Source: Fasciola hepatica (Eukaryota; Platyhelminthes; Trematoda; Plagiorchiida; Fasciolidae). From it: a DNA stretch of 64,000 nt. Location of the stretch: the NCBI GenBank assembly GCA_948099385.1, contig CANUEZ040000031.1:1543001-1607000 (forward strand), written 5' to 3'. Under the pieces are notes generated by a model, which saw only the letters and a program-made list of their open reading frames with translations, did no database searches and was not told where the DNA came from. The number at the start of each line of letters is the position of its first letter. The first letter of the stretch is position 1. The position numbers and the translations under genes are program-made. Below, in pieces: positions 46,104 to 58,672 of the stretch.

Positions 46104-47326
46104 AGTGTACAGTCATATCGCTTTCATTTTTGCTCAGGTTATAAGTGAGCATGATCGAATTCCCCTTGATTCTAGTCTGAAAAACACAGCTTCGCTTCAA
46201 CTTCTCCACTAAATATTGTGCTCATTTTACCCGAGAGATTTACTGGAGTTGGAATTTTCATTATGGCTAATCAAAGCGGTGGTAGTAGTAGTTGAATGTG
46301 GACCAATTGTCTTCTTACAATAAACTGATTCGGGCAGATCCTTTCAGACAGCGAAAAAAAGACAGCGTTATTTAACAAATAAAACTCAAATATGTAGTAT
46401 GTTCGGGAAACGAATAACAATATAATGTCAGTAAGTTCCGATAATCCTGCTAGTGGTTTCATCACGAAGATGATCTCACTCATTGTTGATACGCTGTTAG
46501 CGTTGGTCTGACAAGGAACTCCCGAGTCAAACCACACCTAATTTCCACTATATATATAATTTCTCCGTTCAGTTTGAAGATATATTTGTGTACTCGTGTG
46601 TCATTGTTCATTACAGTCTTCCTTGATAACCTGCTCTCGCATAGCCTCCTCACATATTCCTTTTAGTCTTCTCAGTATGGAAGTTTTCACTGGATCAGAT
46701 CCAGCTTGAAGAACCATCACGCCGAATCTGGTGCGTTTGTACTGATTGATATTTTGAGCAACTACCCAGCCTGAAAATCATTACAATGACTAGTGAGAAG
46801 CAATACAAGAGAGCTACAAACGTCGACACCGAATGGATGTAAATATGCGCATACGAAAGCATCACGCGTTGCGACACATGATCCTGTCTTGCAGTCTCGC
46901 CCACTTCTACTTAACGAGTGGATATCTTGGATAAAATCGTGGAAGCCTGAAGCAATCTTCTGATCTGCATCTACTTTGGGACGTACATGAAACGAGTGTG
47001 CCGTTGGGTAACCAAACGACATGCTCGGATGGAGCAGTTTCCAAATAACCTGAGCGTATCCCCATGTTGCTCCAGTGGTCCGCGAACGCTGGTGGGATCA
47101 GCTGTGCCTCTGAGGAGGGTAGGCGCTGTCCGTGCAAGAAATGTGATCAGAGTTACTTATGAGCGATTGCAACCCATTGTCATAAGCAATCACGCAATTA
47201 GTTCACGAAAGCAACCGATTTGGGAGACTGGTCAGCGATCACCTTAAACAGTACACATTGCGACCGGTTTTTCTCTTCCGCTAGGACGTATTTCACGGAT
47301 GATAAACCTGCAACGGAGTTAAAGTA
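46104..47326 (-). pseudogene. Family F copy C4 (partial, minus)
   Basis: This copy starts inside the Y-N-L-S-K exon at 46,104, right after the end of block A, and runs through exon 3 and the short form of exon 2. It is the mirror of 38,018-39,240. It is truncated at both ends. After D-C-N it has CAA before the stop codon where C3 has GAA. Confidence 0.6.
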
Positions 47327-50300
47327 CCACTGCATTACGCTGACTTCACTGTGTTAATGACCTTTTAAAAAAAGAAATATAACTACAGCTACCAGTTCCA
47401 GTAGTGGTAATACGAATTAAAGTTTCTTGTGAGTATTCCAAATCCGAACGCACATACTGCTCGCGAAACGTTTCCCAAAATATCACATATTTTGTCTTCT
47501 ATCTTGGACTTGTTATCCTATGAAATTATTGGTTTGTCAAAATTTTCCTCCGTGTCTTGGTATTGAATATTTTTAACCTGCTGGTCACTGAATAACTTGA
47601 CGAACACCGGTTGTATTTCACATCGATGGCTTCGAAAGTTCAAAGATTCAGAAGGAAAAAATGGTTTGGTGACAATAGCCGATGCAGAAACGCTAGATTA
47701 TAAGCAAATATTGCAATAGCCTGAAATAATTTGACGCCGACATGAAGCGTGGGATGCTAGTGGGAAACAGTGAATACCATCCCAAGACATGCAAATGTGA
47801 ACTATGTGAGGGCTAACTAATTCTTATAAAAAGAATTAGGAATGACTTTCCTAACGTCATTCACATGTTTTCATAATTAAATGGTCAGATTTGATGTTGT
47901 GGGACTTTTACAACGATTACCAGAGGTTATAGACTATTTGAGCCGGAAGTGGGCAGCGAATTTCTTTTTCCAATACGACATATAGCAGTTTGAATGAGGT
48001 GTATTCGAACATTGGATAGTCTGGTGTCGTGTTCATTATCAGTTGCCTCAGGACATGAAAGATATCCTCAAGAGAGAAAATACCACGTACGGCGTTTTCA
48101 AATTTGTTATACTGACAAAATACGACCAAGGTTGTCGCTGTCGATGAAACAACCAAGCTGGATGGTCTAGCTCAAGACGAATCTGAACCTCTACTTTCAC
48201 CTCGTCTTCGTATTACACTAACGTTTTGCGTCACACAAGCTCACACGTCGAACCACACATCGAGATTTGACCTTACGCAGGGGTTGACTGGTGCGTGCAC
48301 AGATTTTGTCCAGTGATGTTTAAACCACATTTTCAACAGATATTTCGTTGGCTTGACCACTTGAACATCAAGCGACCCTGAATTTGCTTACATTTGGCAT
48401 ACTCAAGTTAACCGAGTGCTCACCGTTGAGATTCGTAAAGCTTCTGTGTAATAATAACGATCGTTTATCAATAACCCTATTGAAAACCACACTTGGACGT
48501 TTGACGTTTTTCAACTCTGTCAAGCTTACCTAAACGAATACTATTACTCCGTTACAGGTTTATCATCCATGAAATACGTCCTAGCGGAAGGGAAAAACCG
48601 GACGCCATGTGTACTGTTTAAGGTGATCGCTAACCAGCATCTTAAGACGGTTTCTTTCGTGAACTAATTGCGTGATTGCTTATGACGATCGATTGAAATC
48701 GCTCAAAATTTACTCTGGTCGCGTTTCTTGTACAGACAGCGCTTACCCTCCTCAGAGGCACAGCTGAGCCCACCAACGTTCGCCGACCCTTTGAATAATA
48801 TGCGGATCCGCTTAGCTTGATTATGGTACAGTTCAAAGCCACTTCGATTCGCCGGCAAAGTTACCGTGTTCAAAGGCACATTGGAAGCTGCTCCATCCGA
48901 GCATGTCGTTTGGTTACCCAACGGCACACTCATTTCATGTACGTCCCAAAGTAGATGCAGATCAGAAGATTGCTTCAGGCTTCCACGATTTTATCCAAGA
49001 TATCCACTCGTTAAGTAGAAGTGGGCGAGACTGCAAGACAGGATCATGTGTCGCAACGCGTGATGCTTTCGTATGCGCATATTTACATCCATTCGGTGTC
49101 AACGTTTGTAGCTCTCTTGTATTGCTTCTCACTAGTCATTGTAATGATTTTCAGGCTGGGTAGTTGCTCAAAATATCAATCAGTACAAACGCACCAGATT
49201 CGGCGTGATGGTTCTTCAAGCTGGATCTGATCCAGTGAAAACTTCCATACTGAGAAGACTAAAAGGAATATGTGAGGAGGCTATGCGAGAGCAGGTTATC
49301 AAGGAAGACTGTAATGAACAATGACACACGAGTACACAAATATATCTTCAAACTGAACGGAGAAATTATATATATAGTGGAAATTAGGTGTGGTTTGACT
49401 CGGGAGTTCCTTGTCAGACCAACGCTAACAGCGTATCAACAATGAGTGAGATCATCTTCGTGATGAAACCACTAGCAGGATTATCGGAACTTACTGACAT
49501 TATATTGTTATTCGTTTCCCGAACATACTACATATTTGAGTTTTATTTGTTAAATAACGCTGTCTTTTTTTCGCTGTCTGAAAGGATCTGCCCGAATCAG
49601 TTTATTGTAAGAAGACAATTGGTCCACATTCAACTACTACTACCACCGCTTTGATTAGCCATAATGAAAATTCCAACTCCAGTAAATCTCTCGGGTAAAA
49701 TGAGCACAATATTTAGTGGAGAAGTTGAAGCGAAGCTGTGTTTTTCAGACTAGAATCAAGGGGAATTCGATCATGCTCACTTATAACCTGAGCAAAAATG
49801 AAAGCGAAATGACTGTACACTCTATGGAAAGTAATATCTATGATATATTGAAAGAATTCGGCTCAGAGATTTTGAGATATTTGATGGAATATTGGGGAGA
49901 ATGTATCCACAAATTGGATAGGGTGAATGCAATATGTACAGGAAATGCATAAACAGCAATTATGGTTATTGACAAAACATCCATTGTGAGATTATTCAAT
50001 ATGGTACGCAAACACGGAAAGCTAGGGCCTATCGGAGTTTGCCGAGTTTGGGTTTAAATAATACTCAGCAATAACGGCGATTGAGTTAGTTTCAAAATCA
50101 ATATTACCGTAACCAGTCATTCCATGCATCTCATTCAGGTGAATAATCCAAATTGGCAGTGTATATACAACAGGTTGAGGAAGTGTGTTCCCTATTCTCT
50201 ACTATGGAAACAGTCTTAATGATAAAAGGATTAGGCAACGGCTGACAGTGCGCTCGGATTAGAAAGATGAACTTTGGGCAACACAGTCGGCTTCCATTCA

Positions 50301-51862
50301 AGAAATTTGGAATTCTCAAATTTCCGCTGTGGACAAAGCCTGAACCTGGAGAGGCACTGCCTGTGCTCGTTTCAGAAGCTTCATTGCGCGTGAAACCTTC
50401 TGTTGTACGCAATGACGATTCGCAAACAGGCTTCTTATGGTTATTTCTTGCATCAATTTCCCTTTATCCAACACGTCACAAAATCTTATCAGACTAACTT
50501 CAGGAACTGTCAGGCAGATTGTTACGTTCTTGAAGTTGTTGAAGAAGATTCAGTAAGCCACTGTATCATTGAAAAAGCGAGTGCAAACCTGTTGATCACA
50601 AATGAATTGAGCACGCCAAAGGATCTACCAAAATTTCAACGTTGCGACGCATTGTAGCATTATCGAGATCAACCGAACATTTTATAAGTGAACTGCAAAA
50701 ATTGAAGGCTTATCAAAGTTTAGGTGCTGCTGAATATTACAACAGGTAACGCTACTTTGTGCTCCGTGTGATTCACGATTATGAGAAACGTGCGATTCAC
50801 TCCCATTCCACTATGAGTTTGCCGGAATCAATTCAGACTGTAAAACTATACGAATTATAAAAATGATCCAAAAGTGGTTAATTGCGCTGCTAGTGATTGG
50901 CTCGAAATATCGCTGTTCAGATATGTGCAGAGATCATAAAATTAAACAATTCAGTAGAAACCATGTTCCGTGATTGTACTATTGCACAGCAGGCAAAATA
51001 ATTCGTACCTACTGAATGTTTAATATTTGTAGAAAGAATATCAGAGATAAACTATTTGATAAGCATGGAACTTCAAAGACAATTTTCTGCTTGTTCTTTA
51101 TTCCAGCAATGTTCACACTGATTACGAATTTGAACTCAAAATATCACTCCACACAGCTATCTTTTTATTCGAACGGATCAAAAACAAAAGAATTATGTAA
51201 GTGGCAATGTAACGCAGAATAAAACAGTTCTTAATATTCTGTGAAAAGCGTGCTTCCTTACGTGGGCAGATGGATCAGTTACCTCAGGTGCGTTCAGCGG
51301 TAGTGCAGTCGCCACATGAATCATTTGCCTATCAATGGGGGGGGGTCACATTTTGTAAACAATCTTGTATCTTCGTAAAAATGAGATTTTCATGAAAGTG
51401 CCCACAAGTGTTGGAGGAGAAATGCTTTAGTAAGATCCAGCGAAATGACTAAATTATTCCTCAATCTGTTTCTTTCCCTCATTAGTAAAGTTTTCGGAGG
51501 ATCTACGTCCACCAAGCGGTAAAATCTGGCAATCAATGTTTCGTCATTTCATTCCCCATGCGTTAGTATTGACAGCACACAATTATTTTAGGTGCGAATA
51601 TTTCTATGCTTCACAATCACTGAGAGGTTTCGCCAAGAAATATTGTCCCATTATTAGACACCAAAAAGTGTTAGAAATGGTCAAACGAGCATCAGAGCAG
51701 AGTTCATGGTATTCCGTTTTCACTGCGAAAATGTTCATCGCAGGTAATTTCTCCGTTCAGCAGGGAGTCCTTCTAGGCATTTTCAGTCCTCAATATTCCT
51801 ATCAGAAGCGCAATCAAGAATACTCCTTTTTTTCCCCTCATTATCTTGACTATTTTCATTAA
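47327..51862 (+). pseudogene. Family F copy C5 (plus)
   Basis: The mirror of C2, nearly identical to it. The membrane-exon region is at 47.5-47.8 kb, the upstream exon at 48.12-48.38 kb, the core at 48,454-49,324, the Y-N-L-S-K exon at 49,716-49,952, the 50.27-50.66 kb exon region, the 89-base exon at 51,107-51,196 and the RT-like fragment near 51.7 kb. It shares C2's frame-breaking changes: the extra base in exon 2, the TTAAGT donor and the shortened exon 3. A few differences exist, such as C-A-A before the exon 3 stop. Confidence 0.6.
51536..51862 (+). pseudogene. Possible non-LTR reverse-transcriptase fragment, longest copy
   Basis: A 108-codon frame contains L-R-G-F-A-K-K-Y-C-P, V-K-R-A-S-E-Q-S-S and F-S-V-Q-Q-G-V-L-L-G-I-F-S-P. 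The order resembles the RT palm region of LINE-type elements (helical segment, then F-x-V-x-x-G-V-x-Q-G-x-x-x-S-P). The Q is missing and one residue is absent before S-P, and no catalytic D-D box follows. It is a suggestion, not an assignment. Confidence 0.35.
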
Positions 51863-52233
51863 ATTGAATTCTGCCATTAGCAATAACAACGGATAAAACA
51901 TTGAACAAACAATAATTGATAGGAGAGCAAGTAAACTACCGTAATCACACCTTATGTAAAAGCAACAATATAATTTCTTCTCTACTCACGTCATTCGTAC
52001 TTCTCAAATATTCCCTCTTTATAATCGCCAATTGCTAAACAGAACTAACTTGTTCGAACAGCATTTGCACTTATCCAAGAAATCTGTTCTGTCTCTGAGG
52101 GAAGGCATCGACATATTTTAGTTATCGAAAAGTAAACATGAATGATTCAAATTTGTTCAATTTAGCCCGAAGCCCGTTGGAACATGTGCTCTAGTGATTC
52201 GCAACTCATGGTCTCACTAAAACTAACACCTAC

Positions 52234-52374
52234 CTTGTTTACATCAAACATAATCACAAACTCGTTAACACTGAATTCCGTATTTATGGCTGGATTGCAA
52301 AATGTTAGTGCTGGCAATTCGGCCTTGGATATGGATATCGATTCGCAATAAACCAACCTCGCCCATTGCGACGC
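52234..52374 (-). CDS. DEG/ENaC-type channel exon with intact donor (right arm)
   Basis: The minus-strand counterpart of 32,989-33,129. The frame again has L-P-A-L-T-F-C-N-P-A and ends in D-V-N-K at the consensus donor CAAG|GTAGGT (52,234/52,233), phase 0. Without the GT the frame would continue about 24 codons to a stop. An intact donor and open frame make this the better candidate for the parental exon. Neighbouring channel exons were not found, so it may be an isolated exon carried by the duplication. Confidence 0.5.
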
Positions 52375-53221
52375 TCACACAATATGTTTACTGCAATGGC
52401 AGTCGCGAGAAAAAAATTAATCCGTGTCTGTCGAATGATTTATCGCGTTATTGACAACGTCTACTACTACGATCCTTTGTGGATGAAAGTGAGTGGTTGA
52501 ATTTCTCAAGAAGTTGAAACTCATGTGTTGGGTTTGATGCATGATGCGAAAATAATACATTTTTCTGCAGGAATATAAGATTAAGTGCAGAAAATGCAAT
52601 ACGGTGCAATCAGTAGTGTGGCAGTAGACACAAATGAAAGTTGATCATGAAACCAAATAGAAGGCTTAAAAGTATGCATTCTTCTGCGATTACCATTCAA
52701 ACAATCGGTTGAGTGATTTTAACCTACGAGAAGTATTCCATTCTAAATTTATACTACTCAAAAACACACTTGCCGGTCCCCATAAAACAACAGGTTACTT
52801 CCTCAATGATCAAAACATTTCACTGATTCAACATGGTTTTCGGTGAGTTCGAATGACATTTTATCATATCCTTCAAAGTAACACATTGAAATAAACGGAT
52901 TGTCTACATTGAACAGATTATGTGAATCAAAGAATTCTTGATTTCTTTTCTATCGCTGAAATAACTCATACTTATATAGAGCAATCCAGTAGTGATACAA
53001 CTTGAAAAGATCAGTGGTCATTAATTTAAAGATGCCCGGTCGATTAAGCGTATCGTTCCTATTACCACAACAGCCTTTTGTCAAAATACATTCAAACAAA
53101 ATATTTGGATTCACTCTTAGCAAACAAGTGACCGAAAAAAGGATTCTCTTGAATGGAAACGTTTCTCCCAACCAATTTTGAGAAAAGCAGGTTGATTATG
53201 AACTAGACAAAAGACGGTTAT

Positions 53222-53405
53222 TATTTTACTGACCACCAGCTGGCCAATGAGGACTTCAAGGCCAAACAGGTGGGTCGCGGATTAGTTCACAGGAGGAACG
53301 AAGTGTTTGATGATTATATGTGGAGCAATGCAATGTGAATAACTAAAGCAACAATTAAAAACCACGAAAGCATTGTTCAGTTCGTCCATACTTTTTAGAA
53401 GTCAC
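53222..53405 (-). repeat. Fragment related to the 5-6 kb repeat unit (right arm)
   Basis: The inverted counterpart of 31,957-32,140, with small differences. Confidence 0.6.
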
Positions 53406-54114
53406 CGGTTTTCGCTATCAGTGCAATGGTATATGGGATATACCACTCCCACTGCACTCATCTGCAAGCCCTTTTTAAAACAACAAAAGTAAGTCCAACT
53501 GGAATCACACAACTGGAAACCATGCTCAACCACCAAACCGAAATATGGCTCCTGAATAGTCAGTAAACAGACAGGGATTAGCAGCAATTACTCTTCTGTT
53601 CTTTACCAGTTGCTGCAGTAGGGATACTCTTCTGCCTCTGAACCATCTCAAGTAATAGGTACGAAATATATCGTTCCCATGAGATATGCGTAAGTCATTG
53701 TGAAATTCTTGTATATGAGCTTATCAATCTACTGACAGACCTAAACGGCCCATCTGTCCGGTTTGTATGGTTGTATTTCGGATTGGTTGGTTTCTTTCCA
53801 GTCGGTTCAGACGAACTTTAACCACTGATTGGTCTACTGATCGGTTTACTCGCTCCACCCTTGACGGTGATTCTGGTGAACCGATCACGCGCAATCTGCT
53901 TCACTGCCACCGAACTTGCGCTTGATTTTGGATGGGCAACAGCGTGCTTTCTGGCCACTGAACCAGGTATTCCACTAGCAACCAGAAAAGGACATTGTCC
54001 CGCAACAGTGTCTTGAGATGTGGAGAGATCCCTAACAGTTGCAAAATACCTAGCCCAAGTTCGAGGAGAACTTCGATTGTCTTAACCACCACTTTGGCGC
54101 TAACTCCAACGCAT

Positions 54115-54335
54115 CATTGACTCATCCTCCCCCTCCTCCGTATATTCACTCCCATGAACCGTATTAAGTCATGATGGGACTCTGCAGCGTTGAATCCACC
54201 GAAATTCAATGTGGGGCGGACTTTATTTACAATTCTCTAGCTTCCGTCCAGTGGCTTACAAACGTGGATGGGTCAGAACTCTCTTCAACAGAGCCCGGAG
54301 AATCTGTGCAGAAGATCAAATACAATGTCAGTTGA
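54115..54335 (+). pseudogene. Penelope-like element fragment, only in the right arm
   Basis: On the plus strand a frame with T-L-Q-R, an in-frame TGA, then M-W-G-G-L-Y-L-Q-F-S-S-F and V-A-Y-K-R-G-W-V-R-T-L-F-N-R-A-R matches the RT thumb/linker of the element at 5 kb (T-W-G-G-R-Y-L-Q-F-S-G-F, F-H-R-A-Q). This copy keeps residues typical of the family better than the 5-kb copies. Neither the RT core nor the endonuclease is present. The left arm has unrelated DNA at the same place. Confidence 0.75.
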
Positions 54336-54431
54336 ATCATGCGCTCAAGAAAACACGGCTGTGTACGATTTGATACTCAGATCCTGCATGGGATAAGCTT
54401 CAGGTCAAATGGTCTTCAAGATTGATCAGAT

Positions 54432-54710
54432 TTGTGGAATATATCACTGATTGGAAGAAGGCTGGGTTTGTTGAAGTTCACCATGAAGCATTTGCTAAAT
54501 ATCACGAACGATTTCCTTCTACCCAATCGAGTGTCAAAATTGGTTACTTTGTGCAACACATCCGGTTTCATCTCATACCTGGGGCATAACTTTTATATGT
54601 ACTTTTACTTCAGATTTTGGATTTTCGTGTTCGAAGAGAAAATAATTATGGAGGTGTTCTATTCAGCTGGTATTTTGAAGGACCAGCACTCTGAAGTGAT
54701 TTCCATGTAA
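54432..54710 (+). CDS. Conserved 92-codon frame, unknown (block D, right)
   Basis: The right-arm copy of 30,247-30,525; open, with about five residue changes. It begins 97 bases after the Penelope-like fragment. No domain is recognised. Confidence 0.25.
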   Translation: MWNISLIGRRLGLLKFTMKHLLNITNDFLLPNRVSKLVTLCNTSGFISYLGHNFYMYFYFRFWIFVFEEKIIMEVFYSAGILKDQHSEVISM

Positions 54711-54737
54711 ACGGGGGTCAACAAATCTCAATTTCAT

Positions 54738-57700
54738 TTGACAGTTTCCTGTGTAAAAATCATGTCAGTATTTCCAGTATTCACGTTATGGCTTCACATT
54801 GCAATCGATGAAACTTCCAACGAAATGTTCGTGATGGACAGTTCCCATCTTATTCGTGTAGTATATCACATTCAGCCGGAGAAACACCCACTCTCTGTCA
54901 CGGTTATCTTAATAGCGACGTGAGTGTTGAGTCTAATATCAAATCAAGGAACGCATGGTAGCAACAACTAATGGCTCATGGGCTATCGAATGATACACTG
55001 GTTGTTTTCTTTCATGTTTACTCACATGACTTTTTGAATAATTTTTTTCTTTTCGTAATTGATGCAGTGATAGTTTCAAATTATCGGCATATTCTAAAGT
55101 AAACATTTTGAGGGCACAGACTGGCGAACAAGGTCGTTTCCCATTGATTCATATGTAAGCCACAATATAAATAGATATTACACGTTAGCGCATTGATCCA
55201 TTAAATAAGACGATGGAAGTTATAAGGATTTTTTTACCACACAAGCACAACAAAATGAAAACGGATCTAAACTCGAGACCAGTCCAGACTATTTATCACT
55301 GAAGGTGATAACAATACTTCTCTGCATATAATGAAATAATATACAAATAAGAACCTTTTAATGAAATGTAAGTCTAGTCGGTGTCAAACGAGCGCATCGG
55401 AGTCGGCGTGGCCTAAAATACAAAGACTCAATGAACTATTTGAGGACGCAGTCAACCTGAGACGTTTGGTACTATCGAGTTCGATAGTAACTGTACTGGG
55501 GTTGATCGAAAAATGTGCACTAAATGGCCGATCAATGGATTGGTGACTTACGTTCTAATATTGTCTCTTTTTCCGCCTGCGCGACCATTTCTCCGAATGA
55601 AGGTTCTCACTTTGATAGTCACTTTGGGAACTAGTCGTAAAGATTCATTGAACTGGGAGCGAGAGATACAACTCGCCGCTAAACTGGTACATTCCAGGTC
55701 CCCCGCTCGCTATCCTACTTTTATCTTGAATTAACCGAACTATTTGCTTGCATTTGATGCATTATCACCACTTAATTCCATGTCGTTCATACCCTTGTCT
55801 TCCTCAACGGCGTAACAATTGTCATTCTGTCATATTGCCTTACGCAATTCTTTCCAGTCATGTTTCTACGACAAGCGTCGACTGACCCAAATTCTCATGA
55901 GTCAAACTGTTGTTCTCATCTGTCCAAGTGTATCGTTTACGTTACCTTCTGCCATCAGTTTGGATTAGCCATCTCTCTCTGATCTCGCTTTTACTCAAAA
56001 CCACGTTGTTCCGCTTATTCTTTTCGGGCACCTGTGCGTGTGTTCCCTCGGACATTTAATTCTTTTCTGTTCGTTCATGGGCCAAAATGTTCCCATAAAA
56101 AAGGACCTGTTTCGTAAGCCACTTGACTCGTTCCTATATTGCTGTTTGGAACAATTCATGTCCATTGTTATTTGGGAATCTTGAACCCTTTCTTGACTGT
56201 ATTGTTTTTAAGTCGGTTTGGCCAAAACTTGAGGTGTTATTCTTATTGTTTGACAATCTGTCCCCTAGTACAAGTAGTTTTGTTTATCTGCGATCACTCA
56301 ATTACGGAACGAAAATTCTGTACACATTTAAAGAGCTCCGGTGTTAGTACTTAAAAATAAAATTCCCATTTTTTACCTAGATTTTTCTGACCTATCTGTT
56401 ATTCATTTAGGTCATGCATTCGGGTGCGTAGATGATCCTTTTAATCTTGGTTTATTGGAACTTTTCGACGTTGTACTTTCGGTCTTACGGTGGGCGACGT
56501 CCATTCCATACACTGTGACTAGTAATTGTTCATGTTCCTCACGGGTCGGTTTTTCATGGACAACGTTTACATTCCGCATTCAGTCTGACGCGCAATCACA
56601 CAGCTGTGTGGTTCACACGACACGACACAAACACACACAGACAACCGGTTCCTCGTTTAACACAATCTACTACGTATGGGTCTTGCTTTCCTCCACCGAC
56701 TGTTTCTCTTTCTGATCCATATGCTGCACAGATGCATTCATGTACGCATTCATCCATCCCAGTCAGATAGCATTGTGGTTCAGCTTTTGTAGTGCCTCCT
56801 CACGTGTGCCCACTCAAATCCCCGTCTGACTGGTTGGTTCACGTGAACTGGTGACTACCCTCGTTGTGTTTACGTGTGACCCTCGTGCGTGAGGTCATTC
56901 TTTCAATGGCCTCTTGTTTAGACGCAGCAAAACTGTCGTATTGATGAACTCAGGCACAACCCCGACTAACTTGTTATCTCCTGCTCTGTTATGAACTGTT
57001 CTTTTATTTGTTTTTCTTTCTGAATTAAGCAACATTCTTTGGTACCTTGACCACTAATACCTCACAATTCGAGGTTTGTACAGTGTATGGAATTATTCAT
57101 CTACGTCAATAATAGTACCGTACCACGAGACAATCACCGCTTTCATTCGATTGAAATTGTAACGTTTACGCGCAACTACTTTGTTTGATCATGACCGAGA
57201 ATAGCGAACATTAGGTAAACTTATTTTGTGCATGGTATCAGCATAATTATATTCACACTGTTAACGTAGAGAATGGTTGAGTAAGACCAGTAGCGTTACC
57301 GCGTCGATGAGAAAGGCTGTTTTATCGGTCTCTGAACTTCATCGCGCCGGATGTAATTTTGGCATTCGACCGATGCGAATAAAATAATACACACCACTTC
57401 CACAGTCGAAGGTTATGAGGGGGTAGGATGATTTTGTGGGTGACTTGCTAGGTAGTGGCTACAGGCGATTGTTAGACGAGAAGTGCGCACATTCGTTTTT
57501 CTGTGGCAAGACATGACCGTCGAGTTAACTGCCTAGTTGAAAAAACAAAGAACAGAGAACGAACAGTAAAACCATACAATTGGTAGCGTTAGTCGACCTT
57601 GATATTAGAAACACCAAGACGGCCGCCGTTGAATGGAAGTAATACAATGAAACTTCTGACTTATGGGAAAATGTGATAATCAAAAATAGCCGCTGTGGAG

Positions 57701-57790
57701 TGAAATGAAGGCATAGTAGCACATGCTGTAGAGCAGGGAAAATCACGGAAGGTAATAGGTGATAATTCTTCACACGGAACCACGGTAAAA
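54738..57790. other. Block D interior, right arm, no firm gene
   Basis: The mirror of 27.2-30.2 kb. A frame of 124 codons at 56,341-56,715 is the longest here and is shorter in the left arm. The opposite strand over 56,455-56,600 also reads protein-like (E-E-H-E-Q-L-L-V-T-V). I cannot choose between the strands and recognise neither. Confidence 0.3.
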
Positions 57791-57796
57791 CCGCCC

Positions 57797-58036
57797 CTAA
57801 GTAGTGAACCCAACTTTTGGTTTTATTAGGCAACAGTCAATAACAAACGAGATAAATGACGCAATCCTCGGATCGTGATATATCTCAGGTATGACCTCCA
57901 TTTGAGCCGCTTTCCGAAGTGAAATACGTCTTTGAGTGACAGAAAAATTCATGGAAACTTGCGCCCTACCAGAACGAAAGATTATCCGGCGGCTGTTTAC
58001 GAAACTTTTGCCAACAATAGTAATAGACACCGTCAA
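57797..58036 (-). CDS. Conserved 79-codon frame, unknown (block D, right)
   Basis: The right-arm copy of 26,977-27,216. Differences are few (for example R-P-I-F becomes R-I-I-F) and the C-terminal residues change. Confidence 0.25.
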   Translation of the reverse strand: MTVSITIVGKSFVNSRRIIFRSGRAQVSMNFSVTQRRISLRKAAQMEVIPEIYHDPRIASFISFVIDCCLIKPKVGFTT

Positions 58037-58456
58037 TCACTGCATCAAATGAGACATCTAGCGATTGTATCAAGGAGCGTACGAGACAGCACTCGTCTGT
58101 GTCCAGAATGACATTGAACCTGATCACCAACTGCGAACCTATAGTTGTCAGCCAATCACCTTCATTTTATCACTTGTTTACCTGTAACTGTCGCGCACGA
58201 TTCAATTGCGATTTTATATAAACACATATTTCCTTAGCACAAGCTAGCTTGCGGTTAGACCTAGTGAGACTACGTGGGGTTGGCAACTACGATCTATGTC
58301 ATTGATATCCTTAACGAATGCGATAGTGGCAGCTTACCTTATTTTATCGTTCTTTTTAATTAGCTGCTTTCAGGTGACCTATCCAGCTCACAACATTTTA
58401 TTTTCATCTGCCATGTATTTTATTTTTCATTATTCAGATGAAAATGCGGACCAAGA

Positions 58457-58672
58457 TTGATAAACGCGGTGGAAGTGTCAGCTGATGTGCTGTCTAGTAC
58501 CAGTGTTGCTGGCCTATTGCTGTTTGCGCCGTATGCTCAGATAAGTTATAATGTGAAGAAGACATATCCGAAAGCCCCCAGGATTTACAACGAATGTTAT
58601 GGGGGCCGAAGTAGCAACCTGTATGGAGACGCGCACCTCCGTTCTATGGAACACATAAATACGGAATTGTAG
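58457..58672 (+). CDS. Conserved frame, unknown (block D, right)
   Basis: The right-arm copy of 26,363-26,578, open over 71 codons. The central part (A-P-Y-A-Q-I-S-Y-N-V-K-K) is unchanged, while the last dozen residues differ markedly, as though only the first part were under constraint or part of an exon. Confidence 0.3.
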   Translation: MINAVEVSADVLSSTSVAGLLLFAPYAQISYNVKKTYPKAPRIYNECYGGRSSNLYGDAHLRSMEHINTEL

